A stretch of DNA of 64,000 bases from Prosthecobacter debontii. GTDB taxonomy: Bacteria; Verrucomicrobiota; Verrucomicrobiia; Verrucomicrobiales; Akkermansiaceae. The first letter of the stretch is position 1, and every line of letters starts with the position of its first letter. Of the stretch, positions 25,277-34,162 are shown one piece after another. The position numbers were made by a program, and so were the translations under genes. The notes below the pieces were generated by a model. It saw nothing but the letters and a program-made list of their open reading frames with translations, searched no databases and was not told where the DNA came from. Where the stretch lies: NCBI GenBank assembly GCA_945870855.1, contig CAMBTP010000003.1:45839-109838 (forward strand), written 5' to 3'.

Positions 25277-26163
25277 ATGCCCTGCGTATCCAAGGCTTTG
25301 TGTTCAGCCTCGGCGCGATACTGCTCGCTCTTACGGCAACTGCTATTGGGCAGCTCGACTCGCAGATCGAATTGCTTGTCGTCGCCGCACTCATCGTCGT
25401 CCTCGGTGTGCCTCACGGCGCCCTCGACACCATCTTTGCCCGCCAGCTTTATGGGCTTCGCTCTTTCCGTAGTTGGCTTATTTTTGGGCTCTCCTACCTT
25501 CTGATGAGTGCATTCATTGTAGGGCTTTGGCAGTTCCAACCCACGATTTTTCTACTTGGGTTTCTGGTCATATCGGCAGCACATTTTTCTGGCGATCCTC
25601 CCGCCGGAACACCGTGGCCAGCGCGTGCATTGTATGGAGGAGCGGTGATTGTCATTCCCGCCGCATTTCACTCAGTGGAAATCATGCGCCTACTATCCTT
25701 GCTCGCTGGGGAAGATCCGGCTGCACTTGTAATTTCGATGATGCGATTCCTCGCCTGGCCGTGGCTGGTCGGGCTGTTTTTCACCGCTGCGTATCTGGCG
25801 CGCAGGGATTGGTTGACCGCTTTGGAAATAGGAGCGGTCGGCCTTCTTGCAATCCTGGCACCACCACTTATTTCTTTCGTGGTCTTCTTCTGCGGCATGC
25901 ATAGCGCGCGGCATATCATTCGGACAATCAACTACTCGGGCAGATCCTCACCTGGAGTCATTCTGCTTGCCGCGCTGCTGCCGATGCTCGGTGTGCTAAT
26001 CGGGTCTGTAGCAGCTTGGCATTTTCTCCGGGATACATCGCTCGACGCTCGAATCATTCAGTTAGTCTTCGTCGGCCTTGCGGCGCTGACTGTTCCGCAC
26101 ATGGCCTTGGTGGAGCGAGTGCGCCTATCAGGCTGGACTAAGGGCAGGGTGAGTAAGCCCTGA
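25273..26163 (+). CDS. blh: Beta-carotene 15,15'-dioxygenase, Brp/Blh family
   Basis: A polytopic membrane protein of 296 residues that cleaves beta-carotene into two retinals. Conserved iron-ligand or active-site histidines are seen in GVPHGALD (His48), SAAHFSGD (His104), CGMHSARH (His210, His214) and TVPHMALVER (His276). The start is the ATG that overlaps the crtY stop; an upstream in-frame codon would run into crtY. It completes the route to the chromophore of the rhodopsin upstream. Confidence 0.93.
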   Translation: MNALRIQGFVFSLGAILLALTATAIGQLDSQIELLVVAALIVVLGVPHGALDTIFARQLYGLRSFRSWLIFGLSYLLMSAFIVGLWQFQPTIFLLGFLVISAAHFSGDPPAGTPWPARALYGGAVIVIPAAFHSVEIMRLLSLLAGEDPAALVISMMRFLAWPWLVGLFFTAAYLARRDWLTALEIGAVGLLAILAPPLISFVVFFCGMHSARHIIRTINYSGRSSPGVILLAALLPMLGVLIGSVAAWHFLRDTSLDARIIQLVFVGLAALTVPHMALVERVRLSGWTKGRVSKP

Positions 26164-26257
26164 AAAAGCTAAAAATCGCGCCATCCTCCTGACAACTCAG
26201 AAATTTCCTGCTTGGAAAGAGGGGGCGTCTCCCCCCATCTTGCCCCCGCACACGACC

Positions 26258-28042
26258 ATGCCTTGGCTCCTCCTCATCCTTCCTCTTCTGGCCGCCGTTT
26301 CGAACCAGCTTTTCCTGCGCAAGCTCGGGATCGCACATTGGGTCTCCACCGTATCCGCCGCCACCACTTTTTTCATCGCGATCCTGCTACTTGGAAAAAC
26401 GGAAACGATGTCCTTCCCGTGGGTCACCATCGGGGATTTCAACATCAACATCGGCATCACCCTCGATAAGCTATCCACCGGCATGATGATCGTTGTAACC
26501 GGCGTGGGTCTTCTAGTGCACGTGTTCTCGCTGGCCTACATGAAAGACGATTCCGCGAAAGCCCGCTACTTCACCGGCCTCGCACTTTTCATGTTCTCGA
26601 TGACCGGCATCGTCCTTGCCGACAATTTCATCATGACCTTCATTTTCTGGGAGCTGGTCGGCCTAAGTTCCTACTTACTCATCGGGCATTGGTATCAAAA
26701 GGACTCTGCCGCGGACGCCGCAAAGAAAGCTTTTCTCACCAACCGTATCGGCGACTTCGGTTTCATGATCGGCATCCTGATGATGTGGGGAATCACCGGC
26801 ACGCTGACGTTCTCGGAAATGGAAATCCCAGCGACGATTTCCGCCGGCGTCCTCGGCGCGGCTCTTCTCTGCGTGTTCTGCGGCGCTGTCGGAAAATCCG
26901 CCCAACTGCCCCTCCACGTCTGGCTGCCCGACGCGATGGAAGGCCCCACCCCTGTCTCTGCCTTGATACACGCCGCCACCATGGTCGCGGCCGGTGTTTA
27001 CATGCTCTTCCGCGTGCAGTTCTCCATCGGAGCCGAAGCCTTCGAAGGTTTCTCCGGAACCACCATCGCATGGATCGGCGGGATCACCGCGCTGATGGCC
27101 GCGCTGATGGCCACTCAGCAGGACGACATCAAGCGCGTCCTCGCCTACTCGACCCTTTCGCAGCTCGGCTACATGGTCATGGCCGTCGGCCTGCTTGCGG
27201 GTGAGGCAGCGATGTTCCATTTATTCACCCACGCTTGGTTCAAGGCTCTGCTTTTCCTCGGCTCCGGTGCGATCATTTACGCCTGCCACCACCAACAGGA
27301 CATGTGGAAAATGGGCGGCCTTCTGAAAAAAATGCCCGTCACTGCAATCACCTTTGCAATCGGCACCGCTGCGCTAATGGCCGTGCCACTCACCTCAGGA
27401 TTTTTCTCGAAAGAGCAGATCCTCGAAGCCGCACATGAAAAGAACATCTGGCTTTTCATCATCGCCGCCGGAGTCGCGGTGCTGACTCCTTTTTATATGA
27501 CCCGCGCCTTCGTAATCACCTTCCTCGGCAAGTCCCGCTCTGAGGATGCCGAGCACGCCCACGAGGTCGGCCCGTTGATGTCCGTGCCGCTCATCGCACT
27601 CGCCGTGATGGGACTCATCGCAGGCTTTCCATTCATCGCAGCCAAACTCGCGCCAGCCTACGAGCAGCCCGCTCACCTCATCCACTTCGGATTCGTCACT
27701 TTTGTCTCTATCGGCGCGCTGATCGCTGGAATCGCCGCCGGCTTCATCCTCTACAACGGCAAAACCAAAGACCCGCTCTCGATCCCCCTTTTCCGCAACC
27801 GCTTCTACCTAGATTCCATTTATGAGAAAGGCCTCGTGAAATATCTCCAAGACGGCTTCGCAGCCATCGTGCATTTCCTCGACGAACTAGTCATCAACAG
27901 CATCCTCGTCGGCGGCTTCACCCGCCTCGCAGACAGCGCCGGAAGGTTCTTCACCAAAGCCCAGTCCGGCAACCTCCAAGCCTACGCCTTCACCTTCGGC
28001 CTCGGAGTCTTGCTGGTGATTTACTTCACGGTCTTTTTCTGA
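26258..28042 (+). CDS. nuoL: NADH-quinone oxidoreductase subunit L
   Basis: A proton-pumping antiporter-like subunit of respiratory complex I, 594 residues, with about 16 membrane helices. Family motifs include FIFWELVGLSSYLLIGHWY, KKAFLTNRIGDFGF, HVWLPDAMEGPTPVSALIHA and the C-terminal helix near LGVLLVIYFTVFF. The start at 26258 gives MPWLLLILPLLAAV. No other nuo gene lies within the window, although nuoK and nuoM usually flank it. It could be a stand-alone antiporter-like protein, but length and motifs fit NuoL better than the DabB or MrpA branches. Confidence 0.87.
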   Translation: MPWLLLILPLLAAVSNQLFLRKLGIAHWVSTVSAATTFFIAILLLGKTETMSFPWVTIGDFNINIGITLDKLSTGMMIVVTGVGLLVHVFSLAYMKDDSAKARYFTGLALFMFSMTGIVLADNFIMTFIFWELVGLSSYLLIGHWYQKDSAADAAKKAFLTNRIGDFGFMIGILMMWGITGTLTFSEMEIPATISAGVLGAALLCVFCGAVGKSAQLPLHVWLPDAMEGPTPVSALIHAATMVAAGVYMLFRVQFSIGAEAFEGFSGTTIAWIGGITALMAALMATQQDDIKRVLAYSTLSQLGYMVMAVGLLAGEAAMFHLFTHAWFKALLFLGSGAIIYACHHQQDMWKMGGLLKKMPVTAITFAIGTAALMAVPLTSGFFSKEQILEAAHEKNIWLFIIAAGVAVLTPFYMTRAFVITFLGKSRSEDAEHAHEVGPLMSVPLIALAVMGLIAGFPFIAAKLAPAYEQPAHLIHFGFVTFVSIGALIAGIAAGFILYNGKTKDPLSIPLFRNRFYLDSIYEKGLVKYLQDGFAAIVHFLDELVINSILVGGFTRLADSAGRFFTKAQSGNLQAYAFTFGLGVLLVIYFTVFF

Positions 28043-28146
28043 GGGGTAGGGCTGATCCGGCTCGGTCGGCCCATTTCCAAAATCAACCGCACCGCTCACT
28101 CCGGCGGTAGTGAAATCCCGAAGTGAATGGGTTTTAACAACTCGCA

Positions 28147-28974
28147 ATGAACCCAATCACCCGCTTCGCCCCCAGCCCCACCGGTGATCTCCACCTCGGC
28201 CATGTGTATGCCGCCAAGGTTGCCCATGATCTCGCACGGGACGGGGGCGGGAGTTTCCTACTGCGGCAGGAGGACATCGATACCGGGCGGGTGAAGCCGG
28301 AATTTTACCGCCACATCGAGGAGGATCTGGAATGGCTGGGCTTGCGCTGGGATGGCGAAATCCTGCTCCAAAGCGAGCGGCGTAAAGCTTATGACGATAC
28401 GCTGGAAGCGCTGAAAAACATGGGACTCATTTATCCCTGCTTCTGCACGCGCAAGGACATTCAAGCCGCGCTTTCCGCTCCACATGGTTCCCACGCGGAA
28501 ATCTATTCCGGCACCTGCCGCGCGCTATCCACCCAAGAAACCTCCGAACGGATCGCTGTCGGGGAAGCCCACTCATGGCGCTTTCATGCAGCGAAGGCCG
28601 CTGAAATCCACGGCGAGCTTTCCTTTCACGATCTACGCTTCGGAAAAATACGCGTGGACACTTCGGTGAACGGCGATGCCGTCTTAGCGCGTAAGGACAT
28701 CGGCATCGCATACCATCTCGCTGTGGTCGTGGATGATCATTTTCAAAATATCACCCACGTCACCCGCGGCGAAGACCTGCTCGGCGCCACGCACATCCAT
28801 CGGCAACTCCAGTCCATCCTCGGATTCCGCGAGCCCCATTACCTTCATCATACCCTCGTCCGCGATGAATACGGCACGCGCCTTGCTAAGCGTGATCATG
28901 CCCACTCGGTCCGCACACTTCGCGAACAAGGATGCTCACCGGATGAAGTTCTCACCATGGTAAAGACCTCCTGA
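28147..28974 (+). CDS. gluQ: Glutamyl-Q tRNA(Asp) synthetase
   Basis: A truncated glutamyl-tRNA synthetase of 275 residues that attaches glutamate to queuosine of tRNA-Asp. The N-terminus RFAPSPTGDLHLGHVYAA holds the HIGH-like motif. The KMSKS-like loop is RLAKRDHA. The zinc-binding region CFCTRKD and later SGTCR supply cysteines. The anticodon-binding domain of GltX is absent, as expected for GluQ. It stands as a single gene. Confidence 0.93.
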   Translation: MNPITRFAPSPTGDLHLGHVYAAKVAHDLARDGGGSFLLRQEDIDTGRVKPEFYRHIEEDLEWLGLRWDGEILLQSERRKAYDDTLEALKNMGLIYPCFCTRKDIQAALSAPHGSHAEIYSGTCRALSTQETSERIAVGEAHSWRFHAAKAAEIHGELSFHDLRFGKIRVDTSVNGDAVLARKDIGIAYHLAVVVDDHFQNITHVTRGEDLLGATHIHRQLQSILGFREPHYLHHTLVRDEYGTRLAKRDHAHSVRTLREQGCSPDEVLTMVKTS

Positions 28975-29059
28975 TTATCTCGCAGAAATTTTAAAAAAAT
29001 ACTCCATATCCTCAATTCATCTTCCCCTCCCCCCTCCCATTCCCCACACTCCCCATCCC

Positions 29060-29959
29060 ATGTCAAAGCAAGCACTCGGCAAAGGCCTCGGCGCCCTCAT
29101 CAAGAAAAACCAAAGCCTGCCCGGCGCACCCGTGCAAGACTCCACCGATGACTCGCCCCGCGTCCGCGATATTCCGATTGGAAACGTCGTCGCATCCCCT
29201 CTCCAACCGCGCAACCAGTTCATCGAGGCGCCGCTTGACGACCTCGTCGATTCCATCCGCCAGCACGGTATCATCCAGCCGCTCATCGCGCGTTTGGTGG
29301 ACGGGAAATACGAACTCATCGCCGGCGAGCGCCGTTGGCGGGCTTCCAAAAAACTCGGCCTCGCCACCGTCCCTGTTATCGAGCGCGTCGCGTCAGACCG
29401 CGATGTCTTGGAAATGGCTCTTATCGAGAACCTCCAGCGCGAGGATCTCAATCCCATCGAGGAAGCTGCCGGTTACGTCCGCCTCGCGAAAGAATTCACC
29501 CTGAAACAGGAAGAGATCGCTACCCGCGTCGGCAAGTCCCGCGCCTCTGTCGCCAACGCGATGCGCCTTCTCGATCTTCATCCCGATATCCAAACAAACC
29601 TCGCCCAAGGACAGATCACCGTCGGTCACGCGAAAGCCATCCTCGCTCTGAAAGACGCCGATAGCCAGAAACTCGCCGCCGATCAGATCATACGCCGCAA
29701 ACTCACTGTCCGCGCCGCCGAGAAACTCACCCAATCCCTCCTCGCAAACCCCGCTGGCGATAGCGATCCGAAGAAAGTCCAACCCCGCGAGATCGATATC
29801 CACGTCAGCGAGCTCACCAAGCGACTCCAAGAATACCTCGCCACTCACGTCGCCATCCAGCACTCCGCGAAAAAAGGCAAAATCGAGATCGAATACTACG
29901 GCAATGACGATCTCGACCGCATCCTCGGCCTTATCCGCCTGCCCGGCACGGTTTTGTAA
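29060..29959 (+). CDS. parB: ParB/Spo0J family chromosome partition protein
   Basis: A 299-residue ParB. The CTP-binding ParB/Srx-like domain has IAGERRWRASKKLG and ALIENLQREDLNPIEEA; a helix-turn-helix follows (EEIATRVGKSRASVANAMRL), and a C-terminal dimer domain. The N-terminus KQALGKGLGALIKK is typical for chromosomal ParB. ParB loads onto parS sites and works with ParA; no parA gene is in the window and I saw no canonical parS (TGTTTCACGTGAAACA). Confidence 0.93.
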   Translation: MSKQALGKGLGALIKKNQSLPGAPVQDSTDDSPRVRDIPIGNVVASPLQPRNQFIEAPLDDLVDSIRQHGIIQPLIARLVDGKYELIAGERRWRASKKLGLATVPVIERVASDRDVLEMALIENLQREDLNPIEEAAGYVRLAKEFTLKQEEIATRVGKSRASVANAMRLLDLHPDIQTNLAQGQITVGHAKAILALKDADSQKLAADQIIRRKLTVRAAEKLTQSLLANPAGDSDPKKVQPREIDIHVSELTKRLQEYLATHVAIQHSAKKGKIEIEYYGNDDLDRILGLIRLPGTVL

Positions 29960-30076
29960 ACGGCGCTCACCATGTGGTCGGACGTTCGCTTTTGACAAAA
30001 ACACGCTCGCTGCCTAAGACCCCCGCACAGGAAAAGCGGAATACAGCTTTCCGCCCCATTGAACACCCCAACTAAT

Positions 30077-31015
30077 ATGAGCGAGCCAATTTTTACAGGA
30101 TGCATCCCAGCGTTGATGACGCCTTGCGACGAGAACGGAACTATCAACTACGACGCACTGGTGCAAACCGCCGCCGAACTAATCGGCAAAGGAATGCGCG
30201 CCGTAGTATATTGCGGATCGATGGGTGATTGGCCGCTGCTCACCGATGCGGAGCGCCAGGAAGGCGTGCGCCGTCTTGTGGAGGCAGGCATTTCAACAGT
30301 CGTCGGCACCGGAGCACAAAATTCAAAAATCGCCGCCGAGCATGCCGCGCATGCCCGTGAGGTCGGCGCGCATGGCTTGATGGTGATTCCACGAGTCCTT
30401 TCGCGCGGAAGCTCAGCCGCCGCGCAGAAGGAACATTTCCGTGGCATCCTGAAAGCCGGCGGTGACCTTCCCGCTGTGATTTACAACAGCCCCTATTACG
30501 GCTTCGAGACAAAGGCGGATCTTTTCTTCGCGCTCAACGCGGAATTCCCCAGCCTGATCGGCTTCAAAGAATTTGGCGGTGCGAAATCGCTAAGCTACGC
30601 GGCAGAGTTTATCACCAGCGTAGGCGAGGAACTGACCCTGATGGCGGGCGTGGACACCCAAGTTTACCATGGATTTGTAAACTGCGGGGCCACCGGCGCG
30701 ATTACCGGAGTGGGCAACGCCCTGCCCACGGAGATCCTCCGTTATATCGAACTCTGCAAAGCCGCCGCGAAGGGCGATGCCCAAGCGCGCCGTTACGCGC
30801 AGGAGCTTTCCGAGGCGCTCACCGTCCTCTCCACCTTCGATGAAGGTCCGGATCTCGTTCTTTACTACAAGGAACTCATGGTTCTCGAAGGACACACAGC
30901 CTACCGCCACCAAATCTACGGCTCCGACAAACTCAGCCCGAGCCAGAAGCAGTTCCTCCATACCCAATGGCAGCTTTTCCGCGATTGGTGGGCTGGCTGG
31001 GCTGGCCGCGCTTGA
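30077..31015 (+). CDS. Dihydrodipicolinate synthase family aldolase
   Basis: A class I Schiff-base aldolase/lyase of 312 residues with a TIM-barrel fold. The Lys that forms the Schiff base is in SLIGFKEFGG, the catalytic Tyr in PAVIYNSPYYG. In place of the usual GTTGE of DapA it has CGSMGDWPLL, so a keto acid other than pyruvate plus aspartate semialdehyde is likely, for example in sugar acid or hydroxyproline breakdown. The start is the ATG at 30077, giving MSEPIFTGCIPALMTP. It stands alone between parB and tRNA-Lys. Confidence 0.85.
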   Translation: MSEPIFTGCIPALMTPCDENGTINYDALVQTAAELIGKGMRAVVYCGSMGDWPLLTDAERQEGVRRLVEAGISTVVGTGAQNSKIAAEHAAHAREVGAHGLMVIPRVLSRGSSAAAQKEHFRGILKAGGDLPAVIYNSPYYGFETKADLFFALNAEFPSLIGFKEFGGAKSLSYAAEFITSVGEELTLMAGVDTQVYHGFVNCGATGAITGVGNALPTEILRYIELCKAAAKGDAQARRYAQELSEALTVLSTFDEGPDLVLYYKELMVLEGHTAYRHQIYGSDKLSPSQKQFLHTQWQLFRDWWAGWAGRA

Positions 31016-31187
31016 GGTAAATAGGCCGTTACTGCGATCACTCTCTTAATGTGAGGCACATTCTCTTTCTCTGCTCACGTAACAAACTCCGCAGAACCAA
31101 AAAAGATTTCTTCGCCTACACGCCACCAAAATTAACCTTCCGGCTCCGTAGGCGGCCTTTCAACTTCTTAAGTTATACATTTAAAAG

Positions 31188-31263
31188 TGGTACCCCGGCT
31201 TGGATTCGAACCAAGGACAAAAAGATTAAGAGTCTTCTGCTCTACCAACTGAGCTACCGAGGC
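31188..31263 (-). tRNA. tRNA-Lys (anticodon CTT)
   Basis: A 76-nt tRNA with encoded CCA. Acceptor stem GCCTCGG pairs with CCGGGGT through two G-T wobbles. The D arm carries TAGCTCAGTTGGTAGAGCA. The anticodon loop is CTCTTAA on a stem of five pairs, and the T arm holds GGTTCGAATCC. The anticodon CTT reads AAG lysine codons. Confidence 0.95.
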
Positions 31264-31314
31264 GTTGGGTGGGGGGAAAATAGTTCGCTACGGGGCGGGA
31301 TAGCAAACGAAATC

Positions 31315-32175
31315 TTATAAGCCGCGAGCGGATGATATGGAGTCTCGCATTTCCGTAATCAACGCGGCATCTTCTGGGCGGCCTTCCCTTACCAAGGCAT
31401 CCACGAGGTTGTTCAGGACGCGCAGCAGGATGGATCCCAGATCCGCGCTACCCTCCAGCGCCTGGCGCTGTTCTCGGCTGAGGTCGTTGCTTGGATCGGT
31501 CAGGACGTCCTGGGAGTGGATGCAGCCGTTATCAAAGCAATCGACAATGAGTGGATAACCGTCCTCTTGGATGCGGCAAAGAAAATGCCCGGGAAAGGAA
31601 ATGCCCTCGATCTCAAAGCCCATCCTCTGTCCCAATAGCATGTAGATGACCCCGAGTCCTAAGGGATTCGACACTCCCTCGGCGAGGCACCACGCAAGAT
31701 CCGAATTACGTGGATCATAGTAATTCACTTCGTTCGCCCCGAGACGTTTCCGCTCGAAAAGGAACACGCGTAGGTCGTTCGCACCGGCCACGCCGTCCTC
31801 CTGCGCTTCCTCGGCGAGGAGGTCGAGCGCGTCGGAAAGGGGCTGCCGGAGCGAAAGCCCGTCGTGCAGGAAATCTGAGATAAGCCGCAGGTGGCTCTCG
31901 AAAAGATCCCAGTCATCGCCGAGCCCCGCCAAGCCGAAGCCCGGCGTGACCCATTCCTCGCGCAGGGTTTTGCGCCGCGCGGGCAGGAGCATGGAAGTCA
32001 AAAGCTCCTTCTCACGTCCGCTCAGACTCCGCGCCATATCCGGTAGGATTTCACTCAAATCCCCGCCCACCTCCGCAATCCGCCCCGCGACGACGGTGCG
32101 CACCTCGGGCGTGTCATCGTCAAGGAGCCGCAGCAATGCGGAAATTTCCTTGGGGTCGGGCGGGAGCGCGTTCAC
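31315..32175 (-). CDS. SirB1-like transglutaminase-fold protein
   Basis: The 286-residue protein has an N-terminal HEAT-like part (DDDTPEVRTVVAGRIAEVGG) and a central SirB1/transglutaminase-like domain: DPRNSDLAWCLAEGVSNPLG, VIYMLLGQRMGFEIEGISFP, GHFLCRIQEDGYPLIVDCFD. The candidate triad Cys (AWCL), His (GHFLCR) and Asp (VDCFD) can be seen, though most SirB1 proteins are not shown to be enzymes. It starts at a GTG at 32175. No clear operon partner. Confidence 0.8.
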   Translation of the reverse strand: MNALPPDPKEISALLRLLDDDTPEVRTVVAGRIAEVGGDLSEILPDMARSLSGREKELLTSMLLPARRKTLREEWVTPGFGLAGLGDDWDLFESHLRLISDFLHDGLSLRQPLSDALDLLAEEAQEDGVAGANDLRVFLFERKRLGANEVNYYDPRNSDLAWCLAEGVSNPLGLGVIYMLLGQRMGFEIEGISFPGHFLCRIQEDGYPLIVDCFDNGCIHSQDVLTDPSNDLSREQRQALEGSADLGSILLRVLNNLVDALVREGRPEDAALITEMRDSISSARGL

Positions 32176-32224
32176 GGAGCCAGCAAAAGGGCGCTGGCCG
32201 TAGAAATCAAGCGAATGCCGGATT

Positions 32225-32404
32225 TCATGGGGAAAAAGGAACCATGCCGGGTGTGATCGTAAGCCAGTCTTGTCTTAATTTGTCCGGCGAAGCACGCCAC
32301 CCGTGCTCCTTGGCCATGGCAATTTGTGCTACATAAACCGGCAAACCCTCGACCCAGTGCGAGGTGTCACAGGAATTGTCCGTCAACTGATCCGTTTCTA
32401 CCAT
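32225..32404 (-). CDS. Possible small protein downstream of sugar symporter
   Basis: A 59-residue frame starting at ATG 32404 reads MVETDQLTDNSCDTSHWVEG and ends TITPGMVPFSP. The composition is protein-like. It is 40 bp downstream of the symporter on the same strand and could be co-transcribed. No motif or ribosome-binding site is evident; a chance frame is possible. Confidence 0.3.
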   Translation of the reverse strand: MVETDQLTDNSCDTSHWVEGLPVYVAQIAMAKEHGWRASPDKLRQDWLTITPGMVPFSP

Positions 32405-32444
32405 GGTTACAAGATTCAAGGTAGAAACGCATCCCTGAGGTGCC

Positions 32445-33914
32445 TCATGATCTTTCGAGCCTGCCGCGCCGCCGCTCGAGTTCCCTGCGGATCTCATTCG
32501 CCCACTTTTCCGATATCGGATAGATCCACGCCATCAGGATCGCAGCCACCACCGCCGCCGCCGGCACACCGATGTCTAGCAGCCGCATAGTGAGGATGGT
32601 GTGATCGCTTTGCACGCCACCGAGCGACTGCTGGAAGCCGGTGAGGTTGATGAGCAGCCCGGACAGCGCGAAGGCGAGGGTGGTGCCGAGTTTCATCAGC
32701 CACGCATACATGGCGTTCAAAGTGCCCTCGTTGCGATTGCCCGTATTGAGCTCGTGCAGGTCGCACACGTCCGCGAGCATGGAGCCGACGATCGTCCACA
32801 GCGCGGAGAATCCCAAGGCGATGAACATCGGTGGGATGAGGAACAACCATGGATGCGCCGGGGAATAACAGAACCACTTGATGAGGTTACCGACCAGCGC
32901 GAAGCACAGGGCTATGACCAGGGTGTGGCGCTTGCCGAGCCGAGTGGCGGCGAATCCCACCAGCGGCACGAAGAACAGGCTGCCCACCTGCCACACGGTG
33001 CCATTCCAGCCAATAAGCATCGAGGCCGCCTTTTCGTCGCCGCCGAAGATATAATAAATGGCGATGTAAGTGGGTAAGCTGGATATACTGAACACGCCCA
33101 GGCACATGAAAAACACGATGCTGCCTACGATCAGAAAGGCGCGGTTGGCCAGCACCGCCTTGATCTGCGGCAGGGCCGGCTCCGGCTGGCGGGTGGCTTG
33201 GGCGGTCGTCTGCCGCTCGCGGCAGAAAACCACCGCGACGAGCGCGAGGCCTGACATCAGGAACGCCATGCCTGCCGAGACCCAGCGAACACCCGTGATA
33301 CTGTCAGGAAACACCGGCAGCTTGATCAGTGCGTAGAGCCACGAAAGAATCACTGCAGCCGCCGCACACCAGAAAGCATTTGTCGCCATCAGGCGTGTCC
33401 GCTCGTGATAGTCGGGCGTGAGTGAGAGGCCCAGCGCCCCCCACGGCACGGAGAACAGCGACATGAAGAGGTAAAAAACGACGGACAGCACTAGGAAATA
33501 CCAGAACTGCCCCATTTCGCTCCAGCCGACAGGCAGGCACCATAGGACTACGAAAAACAAGCCCGCACCGATCGCGCCCACGACCATGAATGGCTTGCGA
33601 CGACCCCATCGCGACCGGCAGTTGTCCGACCAGGCGCCAATCAACGGATCCAGCAAGGCATCGATGAAACGGGGAACGGCCATCAGTAGTCCAACTAGGA
33701 ATGGATTCATCCCCATGGCCACGTTGAGGACGACGTTGCCCATGTTGCCGATGGCGTTGCCCATCAGGGTGTAGGACATACCACCCGCGGAATAGCCGGC
33801 GTTTTCGGAAAACGGCAGGCGGTCCTCCGGGCGTGTGTGGTGATGGTTTACCGGATGGGAAGCGGATGATTCGGGATGACCGGCTTCCGGATGGGCGGGC
33901 TTCGATGAGGGCAT
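32445..33914 (-). CDS. GPH/MelB-type sugar:cation symporter (MFS)
   Basis: A 489-residue MFS protein with 12 membrane helices. Features of the glycoside-pentoside-hexuronide family: RFIDALLDPLIGAWSDNCRS and WGRRKPFMVVGAIGAG in loop 2/3, and FSALWTIVGSMLADVCDLHE in the second half. The N-terminal 40 residues are polar and rich in His. It is divergent from the GH78 gene, so it likely imports the rhamnose-containing sugar released by the locus. The 248-bp divergent gap should hold both promoters. Confidence 0.88.
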   Translation of the reverse strand: MPSSKPAHPEAGHPESSASHPVNHHHTRPEDRLPFSENAGYSAGGMSYTLMGNAIGNMGNVVLNVAMGMNPFLVGLLMAVPRFIDALLDPLIGAWSDNCRSRWGRRKPFMVVGAIGAGLFFVVLWCLPVGWSEMGQFWYFLVLSVVFYLFMSLFSVPWGALGLSLTPDYHERTRLMATNAFWCAAAAVILSWLYALIKLPVFPDSITGVRWVSAGMAFLMSGLALVAVVFCRERQTTAQATRQPEPALPQIKAVLANRAFLIVGSIVFFMCLGVFSISSLPTYIAIYYIFGGDEKAASMLIGWNGTVWQVGSLFFVPLVGFAATRLGKRHTLVIALCFALVGNLIKWFCYSPAHPWLFLIPPMFIALGFSALWTIVGSMLADVCDLHELNTGNRNEGTLNAMYAWLMKLGTTLAFALSGLLINLTGFQQSLGGVQSDHTILTMRLLDIGVPAAAVVAAILMAWIYPISEKWANEIRRELERRRGRLERS

Positions 33915-34162
33915 GTGGAATGACTAGGTGGCTGCGCTGGGAACTGGCTCCCTGCTCCTATACTTATTAGCTTCGCCGTCAATGATTTGCCGTGCCTTCG
34001 CTCCAGTGCCAAATCCAACGATTCCGATGCCCTTGGGGGATGCTGCATGGGCCTCTCTCACACATTCATGGCACACTTCCAATGATCTCTGGCACCGGAA
34101 TCAAGGAGGGTATTCTGGCGGTTTGTTAAAAATTACTAATTGTTCGTCACAATAACTTATCC

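Noticed and set aside
26675..27220. Frames of about 170-180 residues on both strands within nuoL
   Set aside because: Shadow frames of a clear membrane protein; highly charged His/Arg composition.
26258..28042. DabB subunit of an inorganic-carbon transporter
   Set aside because: No DabA (DUF2309) neighbour; length and C-terminal helix fit NuoL better.
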